Shown here: positions 33,808 to 42,195 of the stretch, piece after piece | Position numbering within the stretch: position 1 is the stretch's first letter | How the letters are laid out: each line of letters begins with the position of its first letter | Source: Syntrophomonas wolfei subsp. methylbutyratica | GTDB taxonomy: Bacteria; Bacillota; Syntrophomonadia; Syntrophomonadales; Syntrophomonadaceae | Length of the DNA: 64,000 nucleotides | Assembly: GCF_001570625.1 (NCBI RefSeq) | Contig: NZ_BBQT01000018.1 | Coordinates: 1 to 64,000 of the forward strand | Direction of reading: 5' to 3' | Notes under the pieces: generated by a model | The model's input: the letters and a program-made list of their open reading frames with translations, nothing else | What the model was told of the DNA's origin: nothing | Databases searched by the model: none | Translations under genes and position numbers: made by a program

Positions 33808-34860
33808 TTAACTTCTTCCCCAAACTAGACCTTGCTTGCTCGCCTCTTCGTCGCTTATTAGCCTTTGGTGCCATAGCTCCTGCATCGCCTTTTCCATGGT
33901 TACCATCCCAAAAGAACTACCTGTTTGCATAGAGGAATAAATCTGATGTATCTTATTTTCGCGGATAAGGTTACGCACCGCAGGAGTAGCTATCATTACT
34001 TCAACTGCCAGTATCCGTCCCTTGCCATCAGCACGACACAGTAGTTGTTGATTAATAACGCCTTGCAGGCAATTGGCTAATTGTAGGCGCAACTGGGTCT
34101 GTTGATGAGGGGGAAAGATATCGATTATCCGTTCTAAAGTCTGTATTGCTGTTCCTGAGTGCAGCGAGGCCAGAACCAGGTGACCAGTCTCAGCCGCAGT
34201 AATAGTCGTAGATATGGTTTCCAGATCCCTCATCTCTCCCAACATAATTACATCCGGGTCCTGTCGCAAGGCTGCGCGGAGCGCCTGCGGAAAAGACTTA
34301 CTATCAGCTCCAATTTCCCTCTGATTAACAATGCAATTATGGTTACTATGCAAGTACTCTATAGGGTCCTCTAAAGTTAAAATGTGGAATTTACGGGATT
34401 GGTTCAAGAGGTCAATCATAGCTGCTAGAGTAGTGGACTTCCCGCTCCCACTGCTCCCGCTTATAAGGACAAGTCCTTTTTCCTGCATTGCCAGTTCCCT
34501 TACTATCGGTGGCAAGCCTAACTCATCCCATTCCGGGATCTTAAGCGGTATAATTCTTATGGCCAGGGCCCAGGAGCTGCGCTGTTTAAAAAGGTTGACC
34601 CGGAACCGGGCTATTCCAGGAATTGAATAAGCAAAATCTACCTCGCCCTGTTTTTGAAAAGCTTCCATAATCCCCTTATGAGGAATAATTTCTCGGGCCA
34701 AGCTCTGGACTTCCTCCTTACCCAAAAGCAAATCTTCAGGCAGTGAGGCTAAATGACCATTTACTCGATACAATGGAGGTTGGGAATAGCCAAGGTGAAT
34801 ATCTGATGCTCCCATTTCCACAGCTTTTTTTAATATTTCCTCTAGCTTTATAAAAGCCAA
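33808..34860 (-). CDS. pilT: Pilus retraction ATPase
   Basis: 350 residues, standard PilT length. ASDIHLGYSQPPLYRVNGHL, P-loop ISGSSGSGKSTTLAAMI near residue 138, Asp box LTLEDPIEYLH, Walker B VIMLGEMRDLETI, and SLHSGTAIQTLERIIDIFP (His box; Ser replaces the usual Thr-Asn). It drives pilus depolymerisation and twitching or DNA uptake. One base separates it from pilB. Confidence 0.94.
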   Translation of the reverse strand: MAFIKLEEILKKAVEMGASDIHLGYSQPPLYRVNGHLASLPEDLLLGKEEVQSLAREIIPHKGIMEAFQKQGEVDFAYSIPGIARFRVNLFKQRSSWALAIRIIPLKIPEWDELGLPPIVRELAMQEKGLVLISGSSGSGKSTTLAAMIDLLNQSRKFHILTLEDPIEYLHSNHNCIVNQREIGADSKSFPQALRAALRQDPDVIMLGEMRDLETISTTITAAETGHLVLASLHSGTAIQTLERIIDIFPPHQQTQLRLQLANCLQGVINQQLLCRADGKGRILAVEVMIATPAVRNLIRENKIHQIYSSMQTGSSFGMVTMEKAMQELWHQRLISDEEASKQGLVWGRS

Positions 34861-34861
34861 G

Positions 34862-36115
34862 TCATAATCCTCCCATGAATATCGCTTTCATTACTTCTTC
34901 CAAAGAACTCTGACCCTCTCTAGCTTTATTAATAGCATCTAGCATAATACTAATCATGCCATTTTCAATTGCCACTTTTTCCAAGCGGTCCTCCGAACTT
35001 TCCCCCCGGTTGAACAAGTCACGAATCTCCGGCCCTAAAAGCATTATTTCCTGCAGAGCAATTCGTCCCCGGTAGCCCGTATTACGACAGGCTTGACATC
35101 CTTTTGAGCGAAAAAATACCCGTCCTTTATCCAGGGGCAAACCCAATTTTTCAGCCAACTGCTCTTCAATCGAATATTCCTGACGGCAATAGCAACACAA
35201 TTTCCTCACCAATCGTTGTGATACCACCCCAGCCAGTGAGGAAGCCAGCAGGAAGTCTTCTATCCCCATATCCCTTAACCGCGCAATGCTGCCAGCGGCA
35301 CTATTGGTGTGTAAGGTGGAAAAAACCAGATGCCCGGTTAAAGCAGCCTGTACCGCCAAGTGTGCGGTTTCCCTATCTCGGATTTCACCCACCATGATAA
35401 CATCAGGATCTTGTCTTAAAATGGAACGCAAGCCGCTGGCAAATGTCAGCCCGGCTTTAGGATTTATTTGTACCTGATTGACTCCAGGCAGAGTATATTC
35501 TACCGGGTCCTCCAGGGTGATAATGTTTTTCTCTATGGAATTAATCTGGGTTAAGATGGAATAAAGAGTGGTGGTTTTTCCGGAACCAGATGGGCCCGTA
35601 ACCAGAACCATACCTTGGGAGCGATGGGCCAATGCCAACAACTTTTCTTGGTTGTTGCAACTAAAACCTAATTGCATGATTTGGGTTAAAGCATTAGCCC
35701 GATCCAGAATTCGCAAAACCAGCTTTTCTCCCCAGGCGGTGGGCAAAGTGGAGGCGCGAAAATCAACTTCTCGTTCTTCAATAGCGGCTCGAAAACGCCC
35801 ATCTTGCGGCAGCCTCTTTTCAGAAATGTCCATTCCGGCCATAATTTTTATTCGGGATACCATCGGGGCCAGTAAGCTAAGCGGTAGCCGGGCGGCTTCA
35901 TAAAGCTCGCCATCCAGGCGAAAACGCAATCTGATGTCCTGCTGTTGCGGCTCAATATGAATATCACTGCAACCCTCTTCCACTGCTTGGGTCAAGATAG
36001 AATTCACCAAAAGGACAATGGGAGCATCCTGGTCAAGCTTTGATAATCGAGGGTTCTTGCGGATATTAACAAAATTGTCATCCTGCGGGTAGTTTCCTAG
36101 CAAATTCCTTGGCAT
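34862..36115 (-). CDS. pilB: Pilus extension ATPase, short form
   Basis: 417 residues. The ATPase core is complete: SDIHIEPQQQDIRLRFRLDG, P-loop VTGPSGSGKTTTLYSILTQ, ITLEDPVEYTLPGVNQVQIN, IMVGEIRDRETAHLA, STLHTNSAAGSIARLRD. The zinc-binding Cys are in CCYCRQEY and CQACRNTG. PilB proteins are usually about 550 residues with an N-terminal MshEN/T2SSE-N domain, which is missing here, as in some ComGA-like forms. It is the first gene of the pilus cluster. Confidence 0.92.
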   Translation of the reverse strand: MPRNLLGNYPQDDNFVNIRKNPRLSKLDQDAPIVLLVNSILTQAVEEGCSDIHIEPQQQDIRLRFRLDGELYEAARLPLSLLAPMVSRIKIMAGMDISEKRLPQDGRFRAAIEEREVDFRASTLPTAWGEKLVLRILDRANALTQIMQLGFSCNNQEKLLALAHRSQGMVLVTGPSGSGKTTTLYSILTQINSIEKNIITLEDPVEYTLPGVNQVQINPKAGLTFASGLRSILRQDPDVIMVGEIRDRETAHLAVQAALTGHLVFSTLHTNSAAGSIARLRDMGIEDFLLASSLAGVVSQRLVRKLCCYCRQEYSIEEQLAEKLGLPLDKGRVFFRSKGCQACRNTGYRGRIALQEIMLLGPEIRDLFNRGESSEDRLEKVAIENGMISIMLDAINKAREGQSSLEEVMKAIFMGGL

Positions 36116-36142
36116 GACCAGGCAACCTCCAAAAATAGCTTG

Positions 36143-36266
36143 TGGGGGATTAGAACCACCGCCTGTTTTCTTTTATAGAAGCCCAGCCGCTTAAAGAAGC
36201 ACCCTGCGGGCACTACTGATGTTCGCTTCGCTCACTATTAAAGAAGCGGGGGACATATTTCACCTC
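36143..36266. repeat. Dispersed structured repeat, family A, copy 2
   Basis: Inverted relative to 13505-13630. Positions 36192-36266 match it with two single-base indels; 36143-36162 match the GGGGGATTAGA part. It lies in the divergent space between pilB and the plus-strand gene at 36429, upstream of a promoter. Confidence 0.75.
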
Positions 36267-36306
36267 GTATTTAATACTACTATATTTAGATTTTATTAAA
36301 AGTGTT

Positions 36307-36335
36307 TTGACAATTTTGTTAATAATATCTATTAT
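36307..36335 (+). promoter_or_regulatory. Sigma-A-type promoter for the coiled-coil membrane protein gene
   Basis: TTGACA at 36307-36312, a 17-base A/T-rich spacer, and TATTAT at 36330-36335. It is about 90 bases upstream of ATG 36429, leaving a leader of roughly 85 bases. Confidence 0.7.
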
Positions 36336-36428
36336 TGCGACCATTTCTTCCTTTAGTTTTAATTCATTAGATACTATAATTTAGAAAGAAGTGATTGAAA
36401 TTATCGCTAATTCTAAGGAGTTGATCAA

Positions 36429-37748
36429 ATGGCAGATGAACTCTGGCGCTACTACTATTTTTTGGAAGAAGATGCCGATAATTTTACTCCATTAATAGAA
36501 GTATTCCAGCAAAATAAGGTCAATTATTACCCGGATTATTCTTTCAAACTCCTGGAAGAAGAAAAAAGCTTTTCCTACCAATTGAAACAGGATAATTTAA
36601 GCATTCTGGTATTATGTTGTTTGGTGGAAAAAGGTGATTGGGAGGATTATCTTGCCTCACTCGAAGCCTGGGAGGAGAAAGCTGGCATTAACGATGCGGA
36701 TATCGTTGCCGAGACCAGTGTGTTTCTTTCCACGAAAACGTCATGGGGGGATTTTCTGCTATCCTCACAAAAATTATCCCGGCAAAAAGAGGATCTTAGT
36801 ATTGGAATTGAAGAAGGACAGATGGCCCGCCTTTGTCGTTTATGGCCCCAGGGTAAGGCCTTTTACGCTTGTCATTTGGATAAATACACCAGGCAGAACC
36901 GCAATTTTCTAGGAAGTGAACTTCCTTTATTGGAAGCCAGTCTATTGCGCTTGCGTATGATTTCATCTTTCTTGAGAGAACAGAAAAATACGGTGCTCAG
37001 GGAAAGGGAGCAATTGGATCAAGAGTTGTCCGCTATTCTACATACCCAGCTGGTTATGGAGAAGGGTAGTGTGGAGGAAGCGAAGGAGCTGGAGGAGCAA
37101 GTTGAAGGGCTATCCCGGGCTTACGGCAAGATAGCGGGAGACTATAACACCCTGTTGTCTGCTGCCAACCGCCTTTCTTCCCTGTTGCAATCCTTCAAGC
37201 AACAGCTGGACGCTTTGCGTGGTGCGGATTTTAGTGAAGGCTTTATTAGTGATATGATTAATCCCTATTTAATTCGTCTGCGGGAGATAGAGGAAGCGCA
37301 AAACAGTATAATAATATCCCGGGAAAACCACCGGGCGGCCATCGAAGTAGCCCGGAGCAAAATCGATATTATGAATGCCCGCTCCAATATGGCTACTCAG
37401 AAAGAAATAAGGAACCTAATGCAATTGAATGTTACCATTCAAAAACAAAGCCTGGTTTTTCAATATGCTGCCGGCTTGATTGAATTTATAGTTTTAGCTT
37501 ATTACAGCCATTCCCTCTGGTCCCATCTAGCCCACGGGGCTTATGCAGTTATACCGGGCTGGATTCAGTTCCTGGTGGTTATAGCCTTTTCCGGCAATAC
37601 GGTATATTGTACTCACCTGATGGCTGAGTACATGCAAGGAGAGCATCATGTGAAGAATAAATTAATAGCCACCGCCATCCCCTTGTTTTTGATATTGTTA
37701 ATCGTAATAGCTGCCAGTGCTTTACTATCCTCTCCGCTTCCTCATTAA
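36429..37748 (+). CDS. Coiled-coil membrane protein, unidentified
   Basis: 439 residues; I do not recognise the family. A soluble N-terminal region of about 170 residues (LWRYYYFLEEDADNFTPLIE) is followed by a long helical, coiled-coil-prone segment (about 170-345, rich in E/Q/R/L). About three membrane helices close the protein (near 345-365, 378-400, 412-433), with a short tail. The layout recalls CorA-like channels, but no GMN motif is seen, so that is not claimed. AAGGAG precedes ATG 36429. The stop overlaps that of the convergent ferritin-like gene. Confidence 0.75.
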   Translation: MADELWRYYYFLEEDADNFTPLIEVFQQNKVNYYPDYSFKLLEEEKSFSYQLKQDNLSILVLCCLVEKGDWEDYLASLEAWEEKAGINDADIVAETSVFLSTKTSWGDFLLSSQKLSRQKEDLSIGIEEGQMARLCRLWPQGKAFYACHLDKYTRQNRNFLGSELPLLEASLLRLRMISSFLREQKNTVLREREQLDQELSAILHTQLVMEKGSVEEAKELEEQVEGLSRAYGKIAGDYNTLLSAANRLSSLLQSFKQQLDALRGADFSEGFISDMINPYLIRLREIEEAQNSIIISRENHRAAIEVARSKIDIMNARSNMATQKEIRNLMQLNVTIQKQSLVFQYAAGLIEFIVLAYYSHSLWSHLAHGAYAVIPGWIQFLVVIAFSGNTVYCTHLMAEYMQGEHHVKNKLIATAIPLFLILLIVIAASALLSSPLPH

Positions 37749-37939
37749 CCCATCATTTTTAAGGCCTTAAGGCGTTCGGAGAGCTTTTTCAGATGCATAT
37801 CTTCCTCGCGGGCTATCTGTTCAAACAATAGCCTGGTTTCCTGGTCTTCCGCCTGTTTGGCCAATTCTTTGTAGCGGTCACGGGCCTGAGCTTCGGCATT
37901 AACCGCCAGTTCCATGGCTTTTAAGAGGCTAGCCTTCAT
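37745..37939 (-). CDS. Half-size ferritin-like/rubrerythrin-like protein
   Basis: 64 residues from ATG 37939, just two helices. Metal-ligand-like residues are in NAEAQARDRYKELAKQA and FEQIAREEDMHLKKL (EExxH). Full ferritin-like domains have four helices; this could form a functional dimer in the way half-ferritins do. AAGGA lies 12 bases upstream, inside a tandem repeat that extends to 38104. An in-frame ATG four codons earlier abuts the ribosome site. Iron or oxygen-stress role is inferred only. Confidence 0.65.
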   Translation of the reverse strand: MKASLLKAMELAVNAEAQARDRYKELAKQAEDQETRLLFEQIAREEDMHLKKLSERLKALKMMG

Positions 37940-37941
37940 AT

Positions 37942-38104
37942 TTATGACCATTCCTTTCTTCAGGTACAAAAGATCATGAAAGAGTTTCTTTCAGACTTAT
38001 AACCATTCCTTTCTTGAGGCACAAAACGTCATGAAAGATTTCTTTCAGACTTATAACCATTCCTTTCTTGAGGCACAAAACGTCATGAAAGATTTCTTTC
38101 AAAC
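37942..38104. repeat. Three tandem repeats of about 54 bp in the ferritin-like gene leader
   Basis: Copies at 37942-37996, 37997-38050 and 38051-38104. The last two differ at about one base. Each carries the palindrome TGAAAGA-TT-TCTTTCA (3-base loop in copy 1). On the minus strand each also carries an AAGAAAGGAATGG segment, the one nearest the gene serving as its ribosome site. Confidence 0.85.
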
Positions 38105-38183
38105 TTATCACTCCATATTAGTTGTTGAATAAATTATAGCTAAACTTGATGCCACTGCAAAAGCTATTAATATTATTATGCTG

Positions 38184-38234
38184 GTATATTTTATGCAACC
38201 CTTATGCAAAAAAGGGGTTTTTGCAGTGGAACCC
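38184..38234 (+). repeat. Dispersed repeat with GTATATTTTATG edge, copy 3
   Basis: Same element as 13995-14045 and, inverted, 10122-10176; it contains the stem TGCAAAAA / TTTTTGCA. The surrounding gap 38105-38411 has no gene. Near 38341-38355 is an inverted fragment of the short unit (ACCC-TGC-GGGT). Confidence 0.65.
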
Positions 38235-38411
38235 TTCATGCCCAGAGGACACAAACAGCGATGGAAATAGGAGGAATAACAAGGATGGGGATTTTCTGAC
38301 GCAGATTTATTATGATTTACGCGGATAGTATCAGCGTATATCACCCTGCGGGTACCATGATTTTCGTCAAAAAGTTATTTTTGCTAGTCAAATATTATTA
38401 ACATCCTGCTT

Positions 38412-39512
38412 TTATGAGCTGCTCTGGGCTTGCCGGATAGCTGCCAGCAGCTCTTCGCGGCTTATATCCTCGCTGAGCACAAAGTTTCCTATGCCCCGGG
38501 GTAATACCAGGCGCAGCTTATTGTTGATTACTTTCTTGTCGTTCAACATACCTTCATAAATAGCCGGCGGTTCGAAATCCGGCCAACGGGTGGGAATACC
38601 CAGGCACTGGTAGAGCTTTATGATTCGCTCCAATTCATCCGGGGTCAGATAATTCTTTTCCCGGGCCAAAAAAGACGCCGCTATCGTACCCATAGCCACC
38701 GCTTCGCCGTGCCGCAACCGGGAGTAGTTGCCCAGTTTTTCCAGGGAGTGGCCAAAGGTGTGTCCCAGATTCAATATGGTCCGCAGCCCGGTTTCTCTTT
38801 CGTCTTTGGCTACCACTTCGCTCTTTATCCGGCAGGATTCGTAGATTATTTTTTCCAGAGAGCCGGCTTCCTGCGCCTTAATAGCTTCGGTATGTGATTC
38901 CAGGTAGTCGAAGAAATCGATATCATGGATTATTCCGTATTTCACCACTTCGGCCAGGCCGCTCTTATACTCCCGCTTATCCAGGGTTGCCAGGGTCAAA
39001 TAGTCAATGATAACCATGCGCGGTTGGTGAAAGGCGCCCATCAGGTTTTTTCCCCGGGGGTGGTTTATAGCCACCTTCCCGCCTACGCTGCTATCCACCT
39101 GGGACAGGAGAGTGGTGGGAATCTGCACATAGTCTATCCCCCTCTGGTAGAGAGCTGCTACCAGACCGGCCAGGTCGCCGACAACGCCCCCGCCTAGAGC
39201 CACCAGTACGCTGCTGCGTTCCAGTTGAGCTTCCACTGCCTGATCCAGAACCTTGAAGGCTTCTTCCTGGTTCTTGTATTGTTCTCCATCGGGCATCAGA
39301 GCCACGCTTACGCTAAAGCCCTGCTCCTCCATGGCTTCTTGTACTTCCAGGCCGTAAAGCGTAAAGACAGTGGGATTGCTAACCAGCAAAATTTTTTCGG
39401 TCCTGCTTACTTGACGAAGTAAAACACCAGAGCTTTTCAGTGAACCGCCTTCAATGTATATCGGATAGCTTCTTTCTCCCAAACTGACCTCTAATTCACG
39501 CAAGCTGTCCAT
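38412..39512 (-). CDS. aroB: 3-dehydroquinate synthase
   Basis: 366 residues, standard length, NAD- and Zn-dependent. Motifs seen: PDGEQYKNQEEAFKVLD, ALGGGVVGDLAGLVAALYQRG, TTLLSQVDSSVGGKVAINH, YKSGLAEVVKYGII, and the Zn-ligand helix NLGHTFGHSLEKL. It forms the shikimate ring from DAHP. It lies in the run aroC-aroK-aroB (transcription order); aroF/DAHP synthase is not in the window. Confidence 0.96.
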   Translation of the reverse strand: MDSLRELEVSLGERSYPIYIEGGSLKSSGVLLRQVSRTEKILLVSNPTVFTLYGLEVQEAMEEQGFSVSVALMPDGEQYKNQEEAFKVLDQAVEAQLERSSVLVALGGGVVGDLAGLVAALYQRGIDYVQIPTTLLSQVDSSVGGKVAINHPRGKNLMGAFHQPRMVIIDYLTLATLDKREYKSGLAEVVKYGIIHDIDFFDYLESHTEAIKAQEAGSLEKIIYESCRIKSEVVAKDERETGLRTILNLGHTFGHSLEKLGNYSRLRHGEAVAMGTIAASFLAREKNYLTPDELERIIKLYQCLGIPTRWPDFEPPAIYEGMLNDKKVINNKLRLVLPRGIGNFVLSEDISREELLAAIRQAQSSS

Positions 39513-39527
39513 CCTTTCCCTGTTATG

Positions 39528-40040
39528 CTACCTTAAGCACCGGGTTATTTCCTCAACAATCGCCCGGGGTTCCTTGTTATTGGTATTGATGCGGAAATCA
39601 GTACAGGCATAAAAAGCATCACGGGCTTCCAGCATGGCTTTAATCTCCTTTTCCCCAAACTCCTTTTTTAATAAAGGACGACTAGCTTTTTTTCGCTTTA
39701 CTCGTTTGAGAATTTCTTCGGGGCTGGCCTCAAGACAAATCAATATGCCATTCTCTCTCAAAGCCTCAATATTCTCCTGGCTTAGTACCACTCCTCCTCC
39801 GGTAGCAATAACCAGGTTGCTTTCATGGCCAAGTTTTTGCGCCAGCAGTTTTTCCTCCGAACGAAATCTTATTTCTCCATGCTTGCGAAAGATTTGATTG
39901 ATGGGTAAACCGGTAATCTTCTCAATCTCCCGATCCATATCAATAAATTTCATTTTTAGCTTTTCCGCCAGCCTTTGACCAACAGAACTCTTTCCTGTAC
40001 CCATAAAACCGATTAATACTATATTTTTTCCCATTTCCAC
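39528..40040 (-). CDS. aroK: Shikimate kinase
   Basis: 170 residues. P-loop GFMGTGKSSVGQRLAEKL, shikimate-binding DMDREIEKI and FRSEEK, and Walker B-like ATGGGVVLS. It overlaps the aroC end by 22 bases, suggesting coupling. Confidence 0.95.
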   Translation of the reverse strand: MEMGKNIVLIGFMGTGKSSVGQRLAEKLKMKFIDMDREIEKITGLPINQIFRKHGEIRFRSEEKLLAQKLGHESNLVIATGGGVVLSQENIEALRENGILICLEASPEEILKRVKRKKASRPLLKKEFGEKEIKAMLEARDAFYACTDFRINTNNKEPRAIVEEITRCLR

Positions 40041-41209
40041 ACCCTTTTCAAATAAGCCTGGTAGACTGAATAGGACTTTCTTATTTCATCCAGGCTATCA
40101 CCGGAAAACTTCTCCAAAAAAGCCCGGGCTATAACAAAAGCCAGCATGCTTTCCCCGACTATGGCCGCCGCTGGAACCGCACAGATATCAGAACGCTCAA
40201 TATCGGCCTTCTCCTCCTGCCACGATTTGGTATTAACACTGGTCAAAGGCTTATAAAGAGTGGGAATAGGCTTCATATAGGCCCGAGCCCAAACCGTCTC
40301 CCCGTTGCTTATTCCTCCTTCGATTCCTCCGGCCCGGTTGCTCTTCCGGTGGAGTCCCTCTTCCTCATTGTAAAATATCTCATCGTGTACCCGAGAACCC
40401 GGTTTAGCAGAGTTGGCAATACCTTCTCCAATTTCCACCGCCTTTATGGCCGGAATACTCATCAGTAAAGCGGAAATCTGACTGTCCAACCTGCTCTCCC
40501 AGCTGGTATGGCTGCCCAATCCCGGCGGCATTCCGATAACTCCAACTTCAAAACTGCCGCCGAGCGATTCCCCCTTGGCCCTGGCCTGATCAATGGCCTC
40601 CATCATCAGGGACTCTTTTTCTGTATCCACCAAGTGCAAGGGGGATTCATCCACCTTCTCCAGCAAATCTTGCCAGTTCTGCTCATTCACCTGCCAGGTT
40701 TTCGCCTGCACCGGTCCTATAGATTTTACCTGGCTATAAACCCTGATATTAAACGACTCCAGGAGCTTTTTAAATATAGCTCCGGCCGCCACCCGGGCAG
40801 CAGTCTCGCGGGCACTGGCCCTTTCTAAAATATTGCGCATATCCGCCTGATTATATTTCATGGCCCCGGCCAAATCAGCATGCCCGGGCCGAGGCCGGTT
40901 TAAAACTTTTTCTTCATGCCGCTTGCATTCTCCTGCCGCCATTATCTCCTGCCAGTTTTCAAAATCCTGGTTTCTTATGAGATAGGCAATGGGACTGCCC
41001 AGGCTATAGCCGTTCCTGATTCCGGAAAAAACCTCCACACGGTCCGATTCAATCTTCATCCTGCCGCCTCGTCCGTAGCCCTTTTGTCTCCTTTGCAGTT
41101 CCCGGTTAATATCCTCTTCCCCTATTTCAACCCCGGCAGGCATTTGCTCAACAATACCAATAAGACCCTTCCCATGTGACTCGCCAGATGTAATAAAGCG
41201 TAACAACAT
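40019..41209 (-). CDS. aroC: Chorismate synthase
   Basis: 396 residues. FMN-enzyme signatures include TSGESHGKGLIGIVEQMPAG, RPGHADLAGAMKYNQADMRNILERASARETAARVA and HRKSNRAGGIEGGISNGE. It converts EPSP to chorismate. It lies between the UPF0316 gene and aroK on the same strand. Confidence 0.97.
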   Translation of the reverse strand: MLLRFITSGESHGKGLIGIVEQMPAGVEIGEEDINRELQRRQKGYGRGGRMKIESDRVEVFSGIRNGYSLGSPIAYLIRNQDFENWQEIMAAGECKRHEEKVLNRPRPGHADLAGAMKYNQADMRNILERASARETAARVAAGAIFKKLLESFNIRVYSQVKSIGPVQAKTWQVNEQNWQDLLEKVDESPLHLVDTEKESLMMEAIDQARAKGESLGGSFEVGVIGMPPGLGSHTSWESRLDSQISALLMSIPAIKAVEIGEGIANSAKPGSRVHDEIFYNEEEGLHRKSNRAGGIEGGISNGETVWARAYMKPIPTLYKPLTSVNTKSWQEEKADIERSDICAVPAAAIVGESMLAFVIARAFLEKFSGDSLDEIRKSYSVYQAYLKRVWKWEKI

Positions 41210-41219
41210 CCGTATCCCC

Positions 41220-41726
41220 CTATTTCTTTTTAATATAGCCGCCTTGAAAATGTTTGGGTTCCATAAAAACTACAAAGGCATCGGGGTCTTTTTCATATAT
41301 CTTATCCGCCACGGCCACAGCCATATTGCGTTTGAGAAAAATATTTAGAACCAGTTTGGAGCCGGCCTTACCACTGGCTTCCCAACAAGTTACCGGAAAA
41401 CCTTCTTCCCGTAATTCCTCCACAATATGACCATGCTCGCTGTCAATGGTTACCTGCACCCCCCGGTAGCCCAGGGCAATCTTTTCTTCCAGGATAGATC
41501 CCAGGAGGATACCCAGGGCAAAACCGGAGCAGAAGACCAGTAGTTTTAAGGGTTCATTCAGTGAACCGATTACCAGGCCCAGGGCTACGGTATAAATAAG
41601 GATCTCAAAAAAACCGATTATGGCCGCCGGTATTCTATCCCCGCGGATAACCAGAATCATCCTCACCGTTCCCAAAGAAACATCCAGCACCCGGGCCAGG
41701 AAAATAAAAATTAGTTCAAACAACAT
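41220..41726 (-). CDS. UPF0316 (DUF5698/DUF2179) membrane protein
   Basis: 168 residues with about three membrane helices ([68 protein letters not shown]). A soluble DUF2179 domain follows ([39 protein letters not shown]). The family is widespread in Firmicutes; its function is unknown to me. Confidence 0.85.
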
Positions 41727-41736
41727 ATTACTCCCC

Positions 41737-42195
41737 TCATTCCCAGTTTAATGGAGGTTTATCGGAAACCCTAATCCTCCCCGCAGCCACGCTTACTATA
41801 ATATAGCGTAATTCCCCTTTTTGGTTTTCCAGGGTTACCGTTCCTGCGTGAGAAGGTACTCCTGAAGGCAAAAAAATACAGGCTGCTTTGTCATCATGCT
41901 TGGCAAAAGTAGTCAGGCCCAAATATGTAATACCCGGGCTTAATTGATAGGTGGAGCCATTTTTAACTTTATATTTGGTATCACTGGTATAAAAGTATAT
42001 CACTTGCGATTGCCCGCTGCTTATGGCTTCCTGCCGCGCCATTCGCAACACCCAGGACATTCTTTGGGCATCACTTTGCAACCGCTGCTTTTGTATAATA
42101 GTCGAAAACTCCGGAGCAGCCAGGGCCAGGACCAAGCCAAGAATAGCGATGACAAACAGGAGTTCAATCAGGGTCAACCCTTTTGTCGAGCTGAT
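41737..42195 (-). CDS. GspH/FimT-like prepilin, start codon uncertain
   Basis: The mature N-terminus [22 protein letters not shown] has Glu at +5, and a pseudopilin domain with [21 protein letters not shown] follows. The first standard start codon in frame is TTG 42177, but that codon is the +1 Leu of the mature pilin, so no leader would be made. Upstream the frame is closed by TGA 18 bases before ATC 42195. From ATC 42195 the leader would read (M)SSTKG, with GGAAG nine bases upstream. A non-canonical ATC start is therefore proposed. The gene overlaps aroE. Confidence 0.65.

Noticed and set aside
36429-37748. CorA-type magnesium channel
   Set aside because: The coiled-coil plus C-terminal membrane helices are suggestive, but no GMN motif or other CorA signature was seen.
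37942-38104. CRISPR array
   Set aside because: The repeats are directly adjacent with no variable spacers, and no cas genes are present.
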